Both the position numbers and the translations under genes were made by a program. A DNA stretch of 64,000 bases, from NCBI GenBank assembly GCA_046154645.1, contig JBJXDZ010000134.1, forward strand, positions 1-64,000. The letters run 5' to 3'. The notes beneath the pieces are model-generated. The model saw nothing but the letters and a program-made list of their open reading frames with translations. It was not told the origin of the DNA and did not search any database. This document shows, piece after piece, positions 36,213 through 44,781 of the stretch. The first letter of the stretch is position 1, and the number at the start of each line of letters is the position of its first letter. The DNA comes from Ga0077555 sp046154645. GTDB lineage: Bacteria; Pseudomonadota; Alphaproteobacteria; Rhizobiales; Hyphomicrobiaceae.

Positions 36213-36968
36213 ATGGCCACCGTCGACGTCAAGATTGAAGGTCCGGTCCGCACCGTCACGCTGAACCGGCCCGAGAAGCGCAACGCGCTGGACGGGCAGA
36301 TGATGGAGGAGCTCAAGGCCATCTTCGTCATGCCGCCGAAGCCGGAGGAGCGGGTCGCCGTCATCCGCGCCAACGGCCCCGTGTTCTGCGCCGGGCTCGA
36401 CCTGAAATGGCGGGGCAAGAACCCGCAAGGCGAATCCGGCATCGAGCATATGCTGCATGCCATCGAGGCCTATCCGCTGCCCGTGGTGGCCATCGTCAAT
36501 GGCGATGCCATCGCCGGCGGCAACGAGCTGGCGCTGCATTGCGACATCGTCGTCGCCTCGACTGCGGCCCGTTTCGGCATGTCGCTCGCCCAGGTGGGGT
36601 TGGCACCAAGCTGGTTCCTGGCCAAGAAGCTGCTGGAGGTCGCCGGTCCCGTGATCACGAAGAAGATCCTCCTGCTCGGCGATCCCCTCTCAGCGCGCGA
36701 GTTCCATGCGCTTGGCCTCATCTCGCATATCGCCGAGCCCGCTGAGCTGGAGGCGACCGCCGCGACGGTCATCAAGCGGCTCGCCGACAATGCGCCGCTG
36801 TCGCTCAAGGCCATGAAGGCGCTGATCACCCGCGAGATGGCCTACCGCGACGCCATCCCGCACGACGACATCGATCTCGTCGTCGACAAAGCGCGCACCT
36901 CGCAGGATGCGCAGGAGGGCATGCGCGCGCGCCTGGAGAAGCGTAAGGCCAAGTTCAGCGGTATCTGA
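36213..36968 (+). CDS. Enoyl-CoA hydratase/isomerase family protein
   Basis: A 251-residue crotonase-fold protein: LNRPEKRNALDGQMM near residue 17, the oxyanion segment FCAGLDLKW, and IAGGNELALHCDIVVAS near 102. These enzymes hydrate or isomerise acyl-CoA double bonds. The second catalytic Glu site of true hydratases reads LAPSWFLAKKL rather than PGxGGTQRL, so the chemistry may differ. The ATG at 36213 follows AGAGGAA. It heads a run with three further plus-strand genes. Confidence 0.87.
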   Translation: MATVDVKIEGPVRTVTLNRPEKRNALDGQMMEELKAIFVMPPKPEERVAVIRANGPVFCAGLDLKWRGKNPQGESGIEHMLHAIEAYPLPVVAIVNGDAIAGGNELALHCDIVVASTAARFGMSLAQVGLAPSWFLAKKLLEVAGPVITKKILLLGDPLSAREFHALGLISHIAEPAELEATAATVIKRLADNAPLSLKAMKALITREMAYRDAIPHDDIDLVVDKARTSQDAQEGMRARLEKRKAKFSGI

Positions 36969-36980
36969 GAGGAACCTGAC

Positions 36981-37274
36981 ATGGCCGGCGTGACGTTGAC
37001 CGTCCTCTTGCGCGTGCCCCTTGCTGGCGTGGCCGAGTTTCAGGCCTACGAGGCGCTGGTGTTGCCGCTGGTTGGTGCCCATGGCGGTGCAGTGCAGCGG
37101 CGCCTGCGCAATGCCGACGGCACGGTCGAATGCCACGTGGTGTGGTTTCCTTCCCACGCTGCGTTCGAGAGCTTTCGCAATGATCCCAGGCGCGCCGCCG
37201 CGGCGCCACGACTTGCGGCATCCGGCGCAAAGGCCGAACTGTTCGACATGACCGACGTAGAGCCAATTTCATGA
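36981..37274 (+). CDS. Small ferredoxin-like-fold (dimeric alpha/beta barrel) protein
   Basis: A 97-residue protein resembling NIPSNAP/DUF1330/antibiotic-monooxygenase-like dimeric barrels: LTVLLRVPLAGVAEFQAYEALVLPLV, then VECHVVWFPSHAAFESFRNDP. Such proteins often act as small accessory enzymes. It starts 12 bases after the enoyl-CoA hydratase gene and overlaps the next gene by 4 bases, so it is an operon member. The exact family is uncertain. Confidence 0.7.
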   Translation: MAGVTLTVLLRVPLAGVAEFQAYEALVLPLVGAHGGAVQRRLRNADGTVECHVVWFPSHAAFESFRNDPRRAAAAPRLAASGAKAELFDMTDVEPIS

Positions 37275-38251
37275 ATATCACCATCCTCGACGACTACTTC
37301 GATACGCTGCGCACCTTGCCCTGCTTCGCTAAGCTGGCCGGTGCCAACGTCACCATCTGGAACGATCAGGTGCAGGATACCGACGTGCTCGCCGAGCGAC
37401 TGCGGGACACCGAGGTGCTGGTGTTGATCCGCGAGCGCACCAAGATCCGCACACCGCTGCTGGAGCGCTTGCCCAAGCTGAAGCTGATCAGCCAGCGCAG
37501 CGTCTATCCGCACATCGATGTCGAGACGTGCACGCGGCTCGGCATCATCGTGTCGTCCGGGCAGCATCCCGATACGCCTTCGTTCGCCACCGCGGAGCTG
37601 ACCTGGGGCTTGATCCTGGCCGCCATGCGCCACATCCCGCAGCAGGTCGCAGCCCTCAAGGCCGGTGTGTGGCAAACGGGGGTTTTTCACAGCCTGCGTG
37701 GGAAAACGCTTGGCATCTATGGCTATGGCCGCATCGGCCGCGAGATCGCCAACTATGGCCGCGCCTTCGGCATGCCGGTTCAGTTCTGGGCGCGTGAAGC
37801 GTCGCGGGCTAAAGCCGTGGCCGAGGGTTATGCCGTTGCGGCCTCGAAGGAGGCATTCTTCGCCACCTCCGACGTCCTCTCGCTGCAGATGCGCCTCGTC
37901 GATGCCACCCGTGGCATCGTCACCGCCGCCGACCTGGCGCGCATGAAGCCGACGGCACTGCTGGTCAATACCAGCCGGGCGCCCTTGATCGCGCCGGGCG
38001 CGCTGGTTGCAGCGCTGAAGGCCGGACGCCCGGGCATGGCCGCCGTCGACGTCTACGAGGAAGAGCCGCTGCGCGATCCGAGCCACCCGCTGCTGACGTT
38101 GCCGCAGGTCGTCGCCACGCCGCATGTCGGCTATGTCACGCGGGAAGAGTACGAGACGCAATTCACCGATATCTTCGACCAGATCGTCGCCTATGCTGGC
38201 GGCACGCCGACCAATGTCGTCAATCCTGACGCGCTCGCCCGTCGCCGCTGA
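37271..38251 (+). CDS. D-2-hydroxyacid dehydrogenase family protein
   Basis: The 326-residue NAD-dependent dehydrogenase has the Rossmann motif GIYGYGRIGREIANYGRAFG near 155. The catalytic set follows: Arg in NTSRAPLI, Glu in VDVYEEEPL, and His in TPHVGYVTRE. It reduces 2-oxo acids to D-2-hydroxy acids or the reverse, as phosphoglycerate, formate and glyoxylate reductases do; the substrate cannot be told. Its ATG overlaps the previous stop by 4 bases. Confidence 0.92.
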   Translation: MNITILDDYFDTLRTLPCFAKLAGANVTIWNDQVQDTDVLAERLRDTEVLVLIRERTKIRTPLLERLPKLKLISQRSVYPHIDVETCTRLGIIVSSGQHPDTPSFATAELTWGLILAAMRHIPQQVAALKAGVWQTGVFHSLRGKTLGIYGYGRIGREIANYGRAFGMPVQFWAREASRAKAVAEGYAVAASKEAFFATSDVLSLQMRLVDATRGIVTAADLARMKPTALLVNTSRAPLIAPGALVAALKAGRPGMAAVDVYEEEPLRDPSHPLLTLPQVVATPHVGYVTREEYETQFTDIFDQIVAYAGGTPTNVVNPDALARRR

Positions 38252-38260
38252 GAGGACCGA

Positions 38261-38599
38261 ATGGCCATCCGCATGACCAAACCTTGGGTCGACCTCAATG
38301 CCGCCAATGTCAAGGCGTTGAGCGGCCAACTCGGCGTCTATCAGCTGGCCGATGCGCGCGATCACGTCGTGCACATCGGTATGGCCGGTGGTCGCTCGCT
38401 GTTCGGCCTGCGCGGTGAGGTGGAAAAAGCGCTCAAGTCGCCGCCCGCGGGGGCTGTCAAATTCCGCGTCGAGGTCAACCAGCAATACACCACCCGCTGG
38501 CAGGAACTGCTGATGGTGCACGTGCACGACCACGGCGGCCTGCCGGTGGTCAACCAGGAGAACCCACCGGTCAAGCTCGGAAGGTTGAGCCCGCTTTGA
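38261..38599 (+). CDS. Small GIY-YIG-like protein
   Basis: A 112-residue protein with a GIY-YIG-like core: LGVYQLADARDHVVHIGMAGG (GVY...HIG for GIY...YIG), an Arg in FGLRGEVEKAL, a Glu in WQELLM and a terminal PVVNQENPP carrying Asn. These positions correspond roughly to the catalytic residues of GIY-YIG nucleases, but the match is degenerate and nuclease activity is uncertain. It follows the dehydrogenase by nine bases and is probably co-transcribed, an odd partner for metabolic genes. Confidence 0.55.
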   Translation: MAIRMTKPWVDLNAANVKALSGQLGVYQLADARDHVVHIGMAGGRSLFGLRGEVEKALKSPPAGAVKFRVEVNQQYTTRWQELLMVHVHDHGGLPVVNQENPPVKLGRLSPL

Positions 38600-38706
38600 C
38601 GCCCGAGCGGTCTTGCTTGCGAGAGGATCGCCGCCGCCGCGGCGCGCATCCCCGCTACATCGAGCGCGCTGCGGCAGCTGTCATTGCCGCAGCGCCACGC
38701 TGGAAC

Positions 38707-39204
38707 TCACGCAGCCTTCTTCACCTCGATGCGTCGCGACTGCTTCTGAACCTCCGGCGGCTTCGGCAGCACGATCGTGAGGACACCGTCTTTGAACTTG
38801 GCGTCCACCTTGCCGGGATCGGTTTCGAACGGCAGCGCCATGATGCGTTGGAACGCGCCATAGGACCGCTCGATGCGGTGATACGTCCGGCCCTTGTCGT
38901 CGCTTTTTTTCTCCGCCTCGGACTTGCGCTCTCCCTTGATGGTGAGTTGATTGCCAACCAGGGCGACCTCGATGTCCTTCTGCTCCATGCCGGGCAGGTC
39001 AGCCTTGAGGGTGATGTCCGTCTCCGTCTCGCTGACGTCGATGCGGACTTGGAACGCCTCACCGCCGAACGGGGCGGCGCCGCGGGGCAGGCCGACGACC
39101 CAGTCATTGAATGCCTCGTCCATCTGTTTGCGAAGTGCCTGGAACGGATCACGTCGATCTGACTTGTCGTTCCACAATGCGGGCAGCCAGCTGTCGAATG
39201 TCAT
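38707..39204 (-). CDS. Small heat-shock protein, Hsp20 family
   Basis: The 165-residue protein has a short N-terminal arm and an alpha-crystallin domain (about 50-150: FQVRIDVSETETDITLKADLPGM, the conserved GVLTIVLPKP near the end). The C-terminal extension carries a SRRIEV sequence in the place of the IxI assembly motif. Hsp20 proteins hold unfolded proteins in ATP-independent oligomers. A good AAGGAG ribosome site precedes the ATG. I looked for a ROSE-type RNA thermometer in the leader and could not support one. Confidence 0.93.
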   Translation of the reverse strand: MTFDSWLPALWNDKSDRRDPFQALRKQMDEAFNDWVVGLPRGAAPFGGEAFQVRIDVSETETDITLKADLPGMEQKDIEVALVGNQLTIKGERKSEAEKKSDDKGRTYHRIERSYGAFQRIMALPFETDPGKVDAKFKDGVLTIVLPKPPEVQKQSRRIEVKKAA

Positions 39205-39417
39205 GCTCAGTCTCCTTCTTGTATCAACACCGATGCCGAGTTGTTTGCCGCATGTGTTGCCGTTTGCCTTTGATAGCCATCAAAAGTGTGGCCCGGCCAG
39301 CATTGCCAAGCCATGCAAAGGTGGTTGACCAGCCGCTCGATGGCGCAGTTGTGGCCAAGCGGCTGGAGGCGTGTAGAATGCCGCGCGAAGCATGGCACAC
39401 CTCTGACCGAGACCCTC

Positions 39418-40584
39418 ATGAACCTCGAACCCTCCGAAGAACAACGCGCCATCATTGCGCAGGTGCGCCGCTTCGTGCGTGAGGAGATCGTACCGCTGGA
39501 GGACAAGCTCGATCCCGATGCGAGCGAGCTGCCGCAGGAGGAGCAGACGCGCCTCGTCGCCAAGGTGAAAGCGATGGGTCTCTACGGCCTCGACATTCCC
39601 GCCGAGTTCGGTGGCCCCGGCATCGACATGACGACACGCGTCCTCTTGGCGATCGAGATGGGGCAGCATCGCGCCGGCATCTACGCGCCGTGCTACGGCG
39701 TGTTCGGCACGGCCGGCCTGGCGCAGCTCTATGAAGCCACGGAGGAGCAGAAGGAGAAGTATCTGCGGCCGATGCTGCGCGGCGAGAAGAAGGGCTTCTT
39801 CGGTTTGACCGAGCCCTCTGGAGGCTCCGACCCTGCCCGTGCCATCAGGACGCGGGCAACCAAGACCAACGAGGGTTGGGTCATCAACGGCTCAAAGATT
39901 TTCATTTCTGCGGCCGACAAGGCGGACTTCGGCCTCGTCTTCGCCCGCACCGATCCCGAGCGTGGCCGCGGTGGCGTCACCTGCTTCATCGTTGAGACCT
40001 CGAACCCGGGCTTTCATGTCCGGCGCATCGTGCACACGCTGCGCTCGTCGCACTACGCCACCGAGCTTCAATTCGAGGACATGAAGGTGCCCGACAGCGC
40101 CATCCTGGGGGAGCTCAACAAGGGCTTTGCCATCGCCAACGAGCGACTCTCGCGGCAACGCATTCCCTACGCCGCCCAGTGTCTGGCGCCTGCCTACAAG
40201 GCGCACGAGATGGCGGTCGATTACGCCAAGCAGCGCGAAACCTTCGGCGCGAAGCTGTCATCGCGGCAGGCCATCCAGTGGATGCTGGTCGACAACGAAA
40301 TCGATCTGCGGCAATCGACGCTCATGTGTCTGGCCGCTGCCGCCAAATGCGACAACCAGGAGCCGTTCCGCATGGAAGCGGGCCTCGCCAAGCTCGTTGC
40401 CAGTGAAGCGGCGGGCCGCGTCGTCGATCGCTCGATGCAGATTTTCGGCGGCTACGGCATGACCAAGGACTTCCCCTTCGAGCGCTGGTATCGCGAGTTG
40501 CGCATCCGCCGCGTCGGTGAGGGCCCGAACGAGGTGCAGCGTCACGTCATCGCGCGGGATCTGCTCGGCGAAAGCTTGCGGTAG
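39418..40584 (+). CDS. Acyl-CoA dehydrogenase
   Basis: A 388-residue FAD-dependent acyl-CoA dehydrogenase. Visible are the N-terminal helical bundle (EEQRAIIAQVRRFVREEIVPLE), the FAD/substrate segment GFFGLTEPSGGSDPA, DKADFGLVFARTD, the C-terminal QIFGGYGMTKDFPFERWYRELRI flavin site and the terminal RRVGEGPNEVQR. It introduces a trans-2 double bond in acyl-CoAs and passes electrons to ETF. Chain-length preference cannot be told. The ATG at 39418 starts the usual N-terminus. Confidence 0.93.
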   Translation: MNLEPSEEQRAIIAQVRRFVREEIVPLEDKLDPDASELPQEEQTRLVAKVKAMGLYGLDIPAEFGGPGIDMTTRVLLAIEMGQHRAGIYAPCYGVFGTAGLAQLYEATEEQKEKYLRPMLRGEKKGFFGLTEPSGGSDPARAIRTRATKTNEGWVINGSKIFISAADKADFGLVFARTDPERGRGGVTCFIVETSNPGFHVRRIVHTLRSSHYATELQFEDMKVPDSAILGELNKGFAIANERLSRQRIPYAAQCLAPAYKAHEMAVDYAKQRETFGAKLSSRQAIQWMLVDNEIDLRQSTLMCLAAAAKCDNQEPFRMEAGLAKLVASEAAGRVVDRSMQIFGGYGMTKDFPFERWYRELRIRRVGEGPNEVQRHVIARDLLGESLR

Positions 40585-40605
40585 CTGCGACAGAGAGTAA
40601 GCCCC

Positions 40606-41475
40606 ATGCGCCTCGCGCGGTTCGCCACCAATCCGATCATCCGCCCGCACATGGACGCGCGCATGGGTGACAACATCAATGGTCCCTCGCTCATTCGCGT
40701 GCCGGACTGGGTGAAGGCTCCACTTGGGCGCTACTACCTCTATTTCGCGCATCACGACGGCCGCTACATTCGTCTCGCTTTTGCTGATGATCTCGCGGGG
40801 CCATGGACCATGCATGAGCCGGGCGTCCTGCCGCTCGCACAGTCCACGTTCGCTGGCCACATTGCCTCCCCCGATGTGCACATCGATGACGCCGAACGGC
40901 GCATCCGCATGTACTTTCACGGCGCCGACGCGCCGAGCGGCGCCAAAGACAGCCCGCAGTTCACGCGGGTGGCGCTATCGAGCGATGGCCTGAATTTCTC
41001 AGCTATGCCGGAGAACCTGGGCAAGTCCTATTTCCGCGTCTTCGCGTGGCGCGACGATGTCTACGCGCTCGGCATGCCCGGGGACATCTATCGCTCCAAG
41101 GATGGCCTGACGAACTTCGAGATGGGCCCCACACTGTTTACGCCGCAGATGCGCCACGCCGCGCTCAAGCTCGATGGCCACACGCTCTCGGTTTTCTACA
41201 CCAACGTCGGCGATGCCCCTGAAAGCATTCTCCTGTCGCGCATCGATCTCACGCCCGATTGGCGCGCCTGGCAGGCCACGCCGCCGGTGACGGTGCTGCA
41301 ACCGGAATTAGCCTACGAAGGCGCCGATCAACCGCGCAAGCCGTCCGTGCGCGGTCTCGTGCACGGCCCGGTCTGCCAGCTCCGCGATCCCGCCATTTAC
41401 CGCGAGGACGGCCGCACTTATCTGCTCTATTCAGTTGCCGGCGAGCACGGCATCGCCATCGGCGAAATCACCTGA
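40606..41475 (+). CDS. Five-bladed propeller glycosidase-like protein
   Basis: The 289-residue protein has repeated beta-propeller blades with GH43/GH130-like phrases: ATNPIIRPHMD at the start, GRYYLYFAHHDGRYIRLAFADDLAGPW, RIRMYFHGAD, YRSKDGLTNFE and LRDPAIYREDGRTYLLYSVAGEHGIAIGEI. These folds cleave or bind glycosides. The catalytic acids cannot be assigned without a structural alignment, and no signal peptide is seen. It starts 21 bases after the acyl-CoA dehydrogenase gene, so a shared message is likely though the functional link is unclear. Confidence 0.7.
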   Translation: MRLARFATNPIIRPHMDARMGDNINGPSLIRVPDWVKAPLGRYYLYFAHHDGRYIRLAFADDLAGPWTMHEPGVLPLAQSTFAGHIASPDVHIDDAERRIRMYFHGADAPSGAKDSPQFTRVALSSDGLNFSAMPENLGKSYFRVFAWRDDVYALGMPGDIYRSKDGLTNFEMGPTLFTPQMRHAALKLDGHTLSVFYTNVGDAPESILLSRIDLTPDWRAWQATPPVTVLQPELAYEGADQPRKPSVRGLVHGPVCQLRDPAIYREDGRTYLLYSVAGEHGIAIGEIT

Positions 41476-41498
41476 TCGCGATCGTTTCGGATCACGAT

Positions 41499-43106
41499 TT
41501 ACAAGGTTGCCTCGCTGCCGAGGATCACGGTCGCCTGCGACGAGAACACGCCGCCGTTGCCGTGCGCCAGCGCCGTGTCCGCGCGTTTGACTTGCCGGTC
41601 GCCGCATTCGCCGCGCAATTGCCGTGTCGCCTCGATGAGCAGGAACAGGCCATACATGCCGGGATGGCAATAGGAGAGACCGCCGCCGTTGGTGTTGACG
41701 GGCAGGGAACCCTTGGGCCCGATCCGGCCACCCTCGACGAAGCGGCCGCCCTCGCCCTTCGGGCAGAAGCCGAGATCCTCCAGGAACATGATCGTGTTAA
41801 TGGTGAAGGCATCGTAGAGCTCGAGCACGTCGATGTCCGTGGCGCCGAGCTTGGCCATGCGATAGGCCGTCTCGCCCGCCAGCTTCGCCCCCGTCCCCGT
41901 CAGATCTGGCATCGACGAGATCGAGGCGTGTGTGATCGATTGCCCGCAGCCGAGCACATAAGCTGGCTTCTTTTTCAGGGATCGCGCGCGCGCAGCCGAC
42001 GTGATGATAATGGCGCCGCCACCATCCGTCGACAGGCAGCAATCGCGCACGGTCAACGGCGCGCTGATCATGCGTGACGACAGCACGCCCTCAATGGTCA
42101 ACGGCTTCTTGTCCCAGGCAAGCGGGTTCATGCGCGCCCAATCGCGCGCGGCCACTGCGACGGCCGCCAATTGCTCGCGCGTGGTGCCGTACTGGTGCAT
42201 GTGGCGCGCCGCCGCCATGGCATAGGCCGACGCCGGCAGGAACGGTTTGAAGGGCGTTTCATAAGGATTGATCTCGCGCACCGAGGCCTGCTTGCGCCCG
42301 ACACTGCGCTGCGTGCTGCCATAGGCGATCGCGGCCACAGAGCATTGCCCGAGTTGGATCGCGGCCATGGCCTGCTCGACGTGATACTCGAACGAGGAGC
42401 CGCCAATGATGGTGCTGCCGATGACCGGCGGATCGATGCCGAGAGTTTCGCACAGCGACAGCGCCGACGTGCGCGCCTGCGTGGTGGCGCAGAACAACCC
42501 ATCGATGTCCTGAAGCTTGAGGCCGCAATCGTCGAGGGCCCGCGTGATGCCTTGGGCCATCAAGTCGATCGGCGTCAATCCGTCGGCCACCTGGCCCAGA
42601 TCGGATTCAGCCACACCGACGATTGCCGCGCCGCCACGCTTGAGTTGTGACACCGGCCGTACGGCTGGTGGCCTCGCACGCGGTACGCTGGTGACCACAG
42701 CCGGTTTGGTTGTCGCCGCTGCGTCAGGCACGAACACCGGCATGGGCGGCTCCTCGCCGCCGGGACGATGCACCCGGAACGCCACGCGCATGCCGATTGT
42801 CACCGCCTCCGCTGCGATGCCCTCGACGCGGCTCATCAGGCGGAAGCCTTCGTCGCAGTCGATCAGCGCCACGTTGTAGGATTTGCCCTCTACCGGTTGC
42901 ACGGCCGTCGTTGAATACACCGTGCCCTTGCCCGAGGCGATGCGCCACTCGAGGTTCGTCGACCCTGAGAATGGACACACGAGGCGCGGATAGAACACGG
43001 CGCGCTTGGCGTCCGGGCTCCACTGATAGGCCAACTCATCCCTCTCGAGATGAGCCAGGTAGATGGCATGCGGAGATTTGCGAGCGTCGGCCATGGAGAT
43101 ATCCAT
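41499..43106 (-). CDS. DUF35 (OB-fold) / thiolase-like fusion
   Basis: The 535-residue protein joins an N-terminal DUF35 OB-fold acyl-CoA-associated domain (about 20-110; GKGTVYSTTAV, NVALIDCDEGFRLMSRVEG) to a thiolase-like domain (about 155-535; AIVGVAESDLG, DGLFCATTQARTS, ELYDAFTINTIMFLEDLGF, NTNGGGLSYCHPGMYG). In actinobacterial sterol degradation the DUF35 protein ChsH2 and the thiolase-like Ltp2 form a retro-aldolase from separate chains; here both are in one. The zinc-ribbon cysteines of DUF35 are mostly missing. The ATG at 43106 or 43094 is possible. Confidence 0.85.
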   Translation of the reverse strand: MDISMADARKSPHAIYLAHLERDELAYQWSPDAKRAVFYPRLVCPFSGSTNLEWRIASGKGTVYSTTAVQPVEGKSYNVALIDCDEGFRLMSRVEGIAAEAVTIGMRVAFRVHRPGGEEPPMPVFVPDAAATTKPAVVTSVPRARPPAVRPVSQLKRGGAAIVGVAESDLGQVADGLTPIDLMAQGITRALDDCGLKLQDIDGLFCATTQARTSALSLCETLGIDPPVIGSTIIGGSSFEYHVEQAMAAIQLGQCSVAAIAYGSTQRSVGRKQASVREINPYETPFKPFLPASAYAMAAARHMHQYGTTREQLAAVAVAARDWARMNPLAWDKKPLTIEGVLSSRMISAPLTVRDCCLSTDGGGAIIITSAARARSLKKKPAYVLGCGQSITHASISSMPDLTGTGAKLAGETAYRMAKLGATDIDVLELYDAFTINTIMFLEDLGFCPKGEGGRFVEGGRIGPKGSLPVNTNGGGLSYCHPGMYGLFLLIEATRQLRGECGDRQVKRADTALAHGNGGVFSSQATVILGSEATL

Positions 43107-43200
43107 CGGGAACTGAGGAACGAGACCTGAAGTGTGCAACTTATAGCAACTGCACCCGCCGATGCATCTCCGGCTTCACCATCTGGTTGGCGCTATTTCC

Positions 43201-43305
43201 GAGCCCGACCCACGCGATCCCGGATCTGCGTGGGGACACGTGCCGGGTGCTGCTGGGCACCTTAAGGCGCACGAAAAGGCGTGTCCCCACTTCGTCCGGG
43301 AAGAC
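43201..43305 (+). repeat. Dispersed palindromic repeat, half copy B1
   Basis: The right half of the repeat family, running from GAGCCCGACC to the terminal CCGGGAAGAC (43296-43305). Its block 43204-43232 is identical, inverted, to copy A, and the interior differs by a short hairpin-forming insertion. It lies just before a full copy in the same gap, in the same orientation. Confidence 0.75.
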
Positions 43306-43348
43306 AGAGGGTGGGTGAAGAATCGGAGAACACCAAACCCACTCACTT

Positions 43349-43546
43349 GTCTTCCCGGAAGCCGCGCGCAGGTTGTGGCGACGTCGTTGGGATTGAGCAT
43401 CCAAGCGCGTGGCTATCCGGGATCGCGCCGTCAGCCGTGTGTCCGCGCCTCACCGAAGCGGGATCTGCGTAGGGCGCACGCTCTCGCGTTGCGCCTTCCA
43501 TTGCCCCGTGCCAACCGGCGCGCGCTCTCCCTTCGTCCGGAAAGAC
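43349..43546 (+). repeat. Dispersed palindromic repeat, full copy B2
   Basis: A 198-bp unit beginning GTCTTCCCGG (43349-43358) and ending CCGGAAAGAC (43537-43546), nearly perfect terminal inverted repeats. It shares GCGCGTGGCTATCCGGGATC (about 43406-43425) with copy C, and inverted with copy A. The whole 43107-43629 gap is occupied by B1, B2 and short unmatched joints; no gene is supported there. Confidence 0.78.
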
Positions 43547-43629
43547 GTGTGGGAGCTGCGGTTGGGACATCAAGGATGGAGAGGTGGGCCGGGACGCAGA
43601 GCCAGTGAGGTGTACCCGGGGCCACGAAC

Positions 43630-44013
43630 TCACCCCATATAGGCCATGGCTTCGATCTCGACCTTCATGCGTGGGTCCACCAACGACGTCACTTCCACCA
43701 GCGTGGACGCCGGCCTGTGCTCGCCGAAGAACTTGATGCGGCGCGGATTGATCAGCGGCCGTTCCTTGATGTCGGTCATGAACACCAGCACCTTGACGAC
43801 GTGCTCCGGTCCGGCACCCGCGGCCTGCAGGCATTTCGCCATCATGTCCATGGCGATGTCGAACTGGGCCGCCGTGCTGTCGGGGATATGGCCCTTGTCG
43901 TCCTGGCCGACGAGCCCGGATACCCACACGATGGGGCCGGCCTTGGTGACGTGGCAGTAGTGGCTGACGGGCGCGGGCCCGCCGGGGATCATGATGCGCT
44001 CGATCTTGGCCAT
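43630..44013 (-). CDS. RidA/YjgF-family protein
   Basis: A 127-residue RidA-family protein: MIPGGPAPVSHYCHVTKAGPIVWVSG, QFDIAMDMMAKCLQAAGAGPEHVVKVLVFMTDI, and PASTLVEVTSLVDPRMKVEIEAMAY. Archetypal RidA deaminates reactive enamine/imine intermediates of PLP enzymes using an Arg near the PxRxxxxV segment; here that reads HRPASTLVEV, so the Arg is shifted. This suggests one of the non-archetypal Rid subfamilies. The ATG at 44013 gives the normal start. Confidence 0.87.
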   Translation of the reverse strand: MAKIERIMIPGGPAPVSHYCHVTKAGPIVWVSGLVGQDDKGHIPDSTAAQFDIAMDMMAKCLQAAGAGPEHVVKVLVFMTDIKERPLINPRRIKFFGEHRPASTLVEVTSLVDPRMKVEIEAMAYMG

Positions 44014-44133
44014 GAGGTTTGCTCCGTTGCGTGCAGGGGATGGATCGAAGGCTAGCGATGGCACGGCAGCGGGGCAACCGCGCTCTCAGAGGCAACGGGT
44101 GATTCAAGGCATCGCACGACGTCACTGGCGACG

Positions 44134-44664
44134 TTATCGGCGCTCATACTCGCGACGGATGGCTTCGAGGAAGGCCGCCACTTCGCCCGGCGACCGCAAG
44201 TGGTGGATGCGTTTCGTCGCCGCCTGCTCGGCCACAAGTTGCCGATAGCGCGGCGTCAGCTGCCGGTGGCATAGTCCAATGACGCGGTAGCTGCTGTAGG
44301 TGCTGCTCCAGATCGGGCTCCCCGCGGGCCACCCTTGCGGCGTCGTGAAATGGCCTTGGAAAAAGCGTTTCGTCACCCGCCAGTAATGCGTCGCCAGCGG
44401 CAGATCGATGTAGATGAGTGTGTCGGCCGCCGCAAACCGTTCCCAGGCCGAAGCAACGCTGCCGTAGCCGTCGATGATCCACGTGTCCTGCTGCAGGATC
44501 TCGGTATGCGCCTGCAGATACTCGGCTTGGGAGACCGCGTGGCCGCCGTCTTTGAATTGAATTCTGTCGAGCGGGTACCATGGCAGCTGCGTGAGCTCAG
44601 CCAACTGACGTGCCAGCGTCGATTTCCCGCCGCCCGCATTGCCGAACACGGCGACGCGCTTCAT
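44134..44664 (-). CDS. P-loop nucleotide kinase-like protein (topology modulation/FlaR type)
   Basis: The 176-residue protein has a Walker A GNAGGGKST at 8-16 and an adenylate-kinase-like layout: LPWYPLDRIQFKDG, WIIDGYGS (Walker B-like), LIYIDLPLATHYWRVTKRF and a C-terminal HLRSPGEVAAFLEAI, the usual finish of this family. These proteins are annotated as DNA topology modulation proteins or small adenylate kinases, but the substrate is not established. It has no clear operon partner. Confidence 0.82.
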   Translation of the reverse strand: MKRVAVFGNAGGGKSTLARQLAELTQLPWYPLDRIQFKDGGHAVSQAEYLQAHTEILQQDTWIIDGYGSVASAWERFAAADTLIYIDLPLATHYWRVTKRFFQGHFTTPQGWPAGSPIWSSTYSSYRVIGLCHRQLTPRYRQLVAEQAATKRIHHLRSPGEVAAFLEAIRREYERR

Positions 44665-44781
44665 GTGGCACGTGTTGGCATGGGATGGTCAGGCTCCGTT
44701 GTGCTTCGAGATCAGCTGGTCGCGCGGAGTCCCGGGCCACGCTTGGTCGCGGCAACTCGAAGACGCCGGAGTGAGGGCGCG

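Noticed and set aside
39205..39300. ROSE-type RNA thermometer upstream of hsp20
   Set aside because: The ribosome site AAGGAG is present, but no U(U/C)GCU-type pairing partner in a conserved stem was found.
43141..43629. Several short open frames in the gap between the thiolase fusion and RidA genes
   Set aside because: They fall inside the dispersed repeat units and recur with them; they are not genes.
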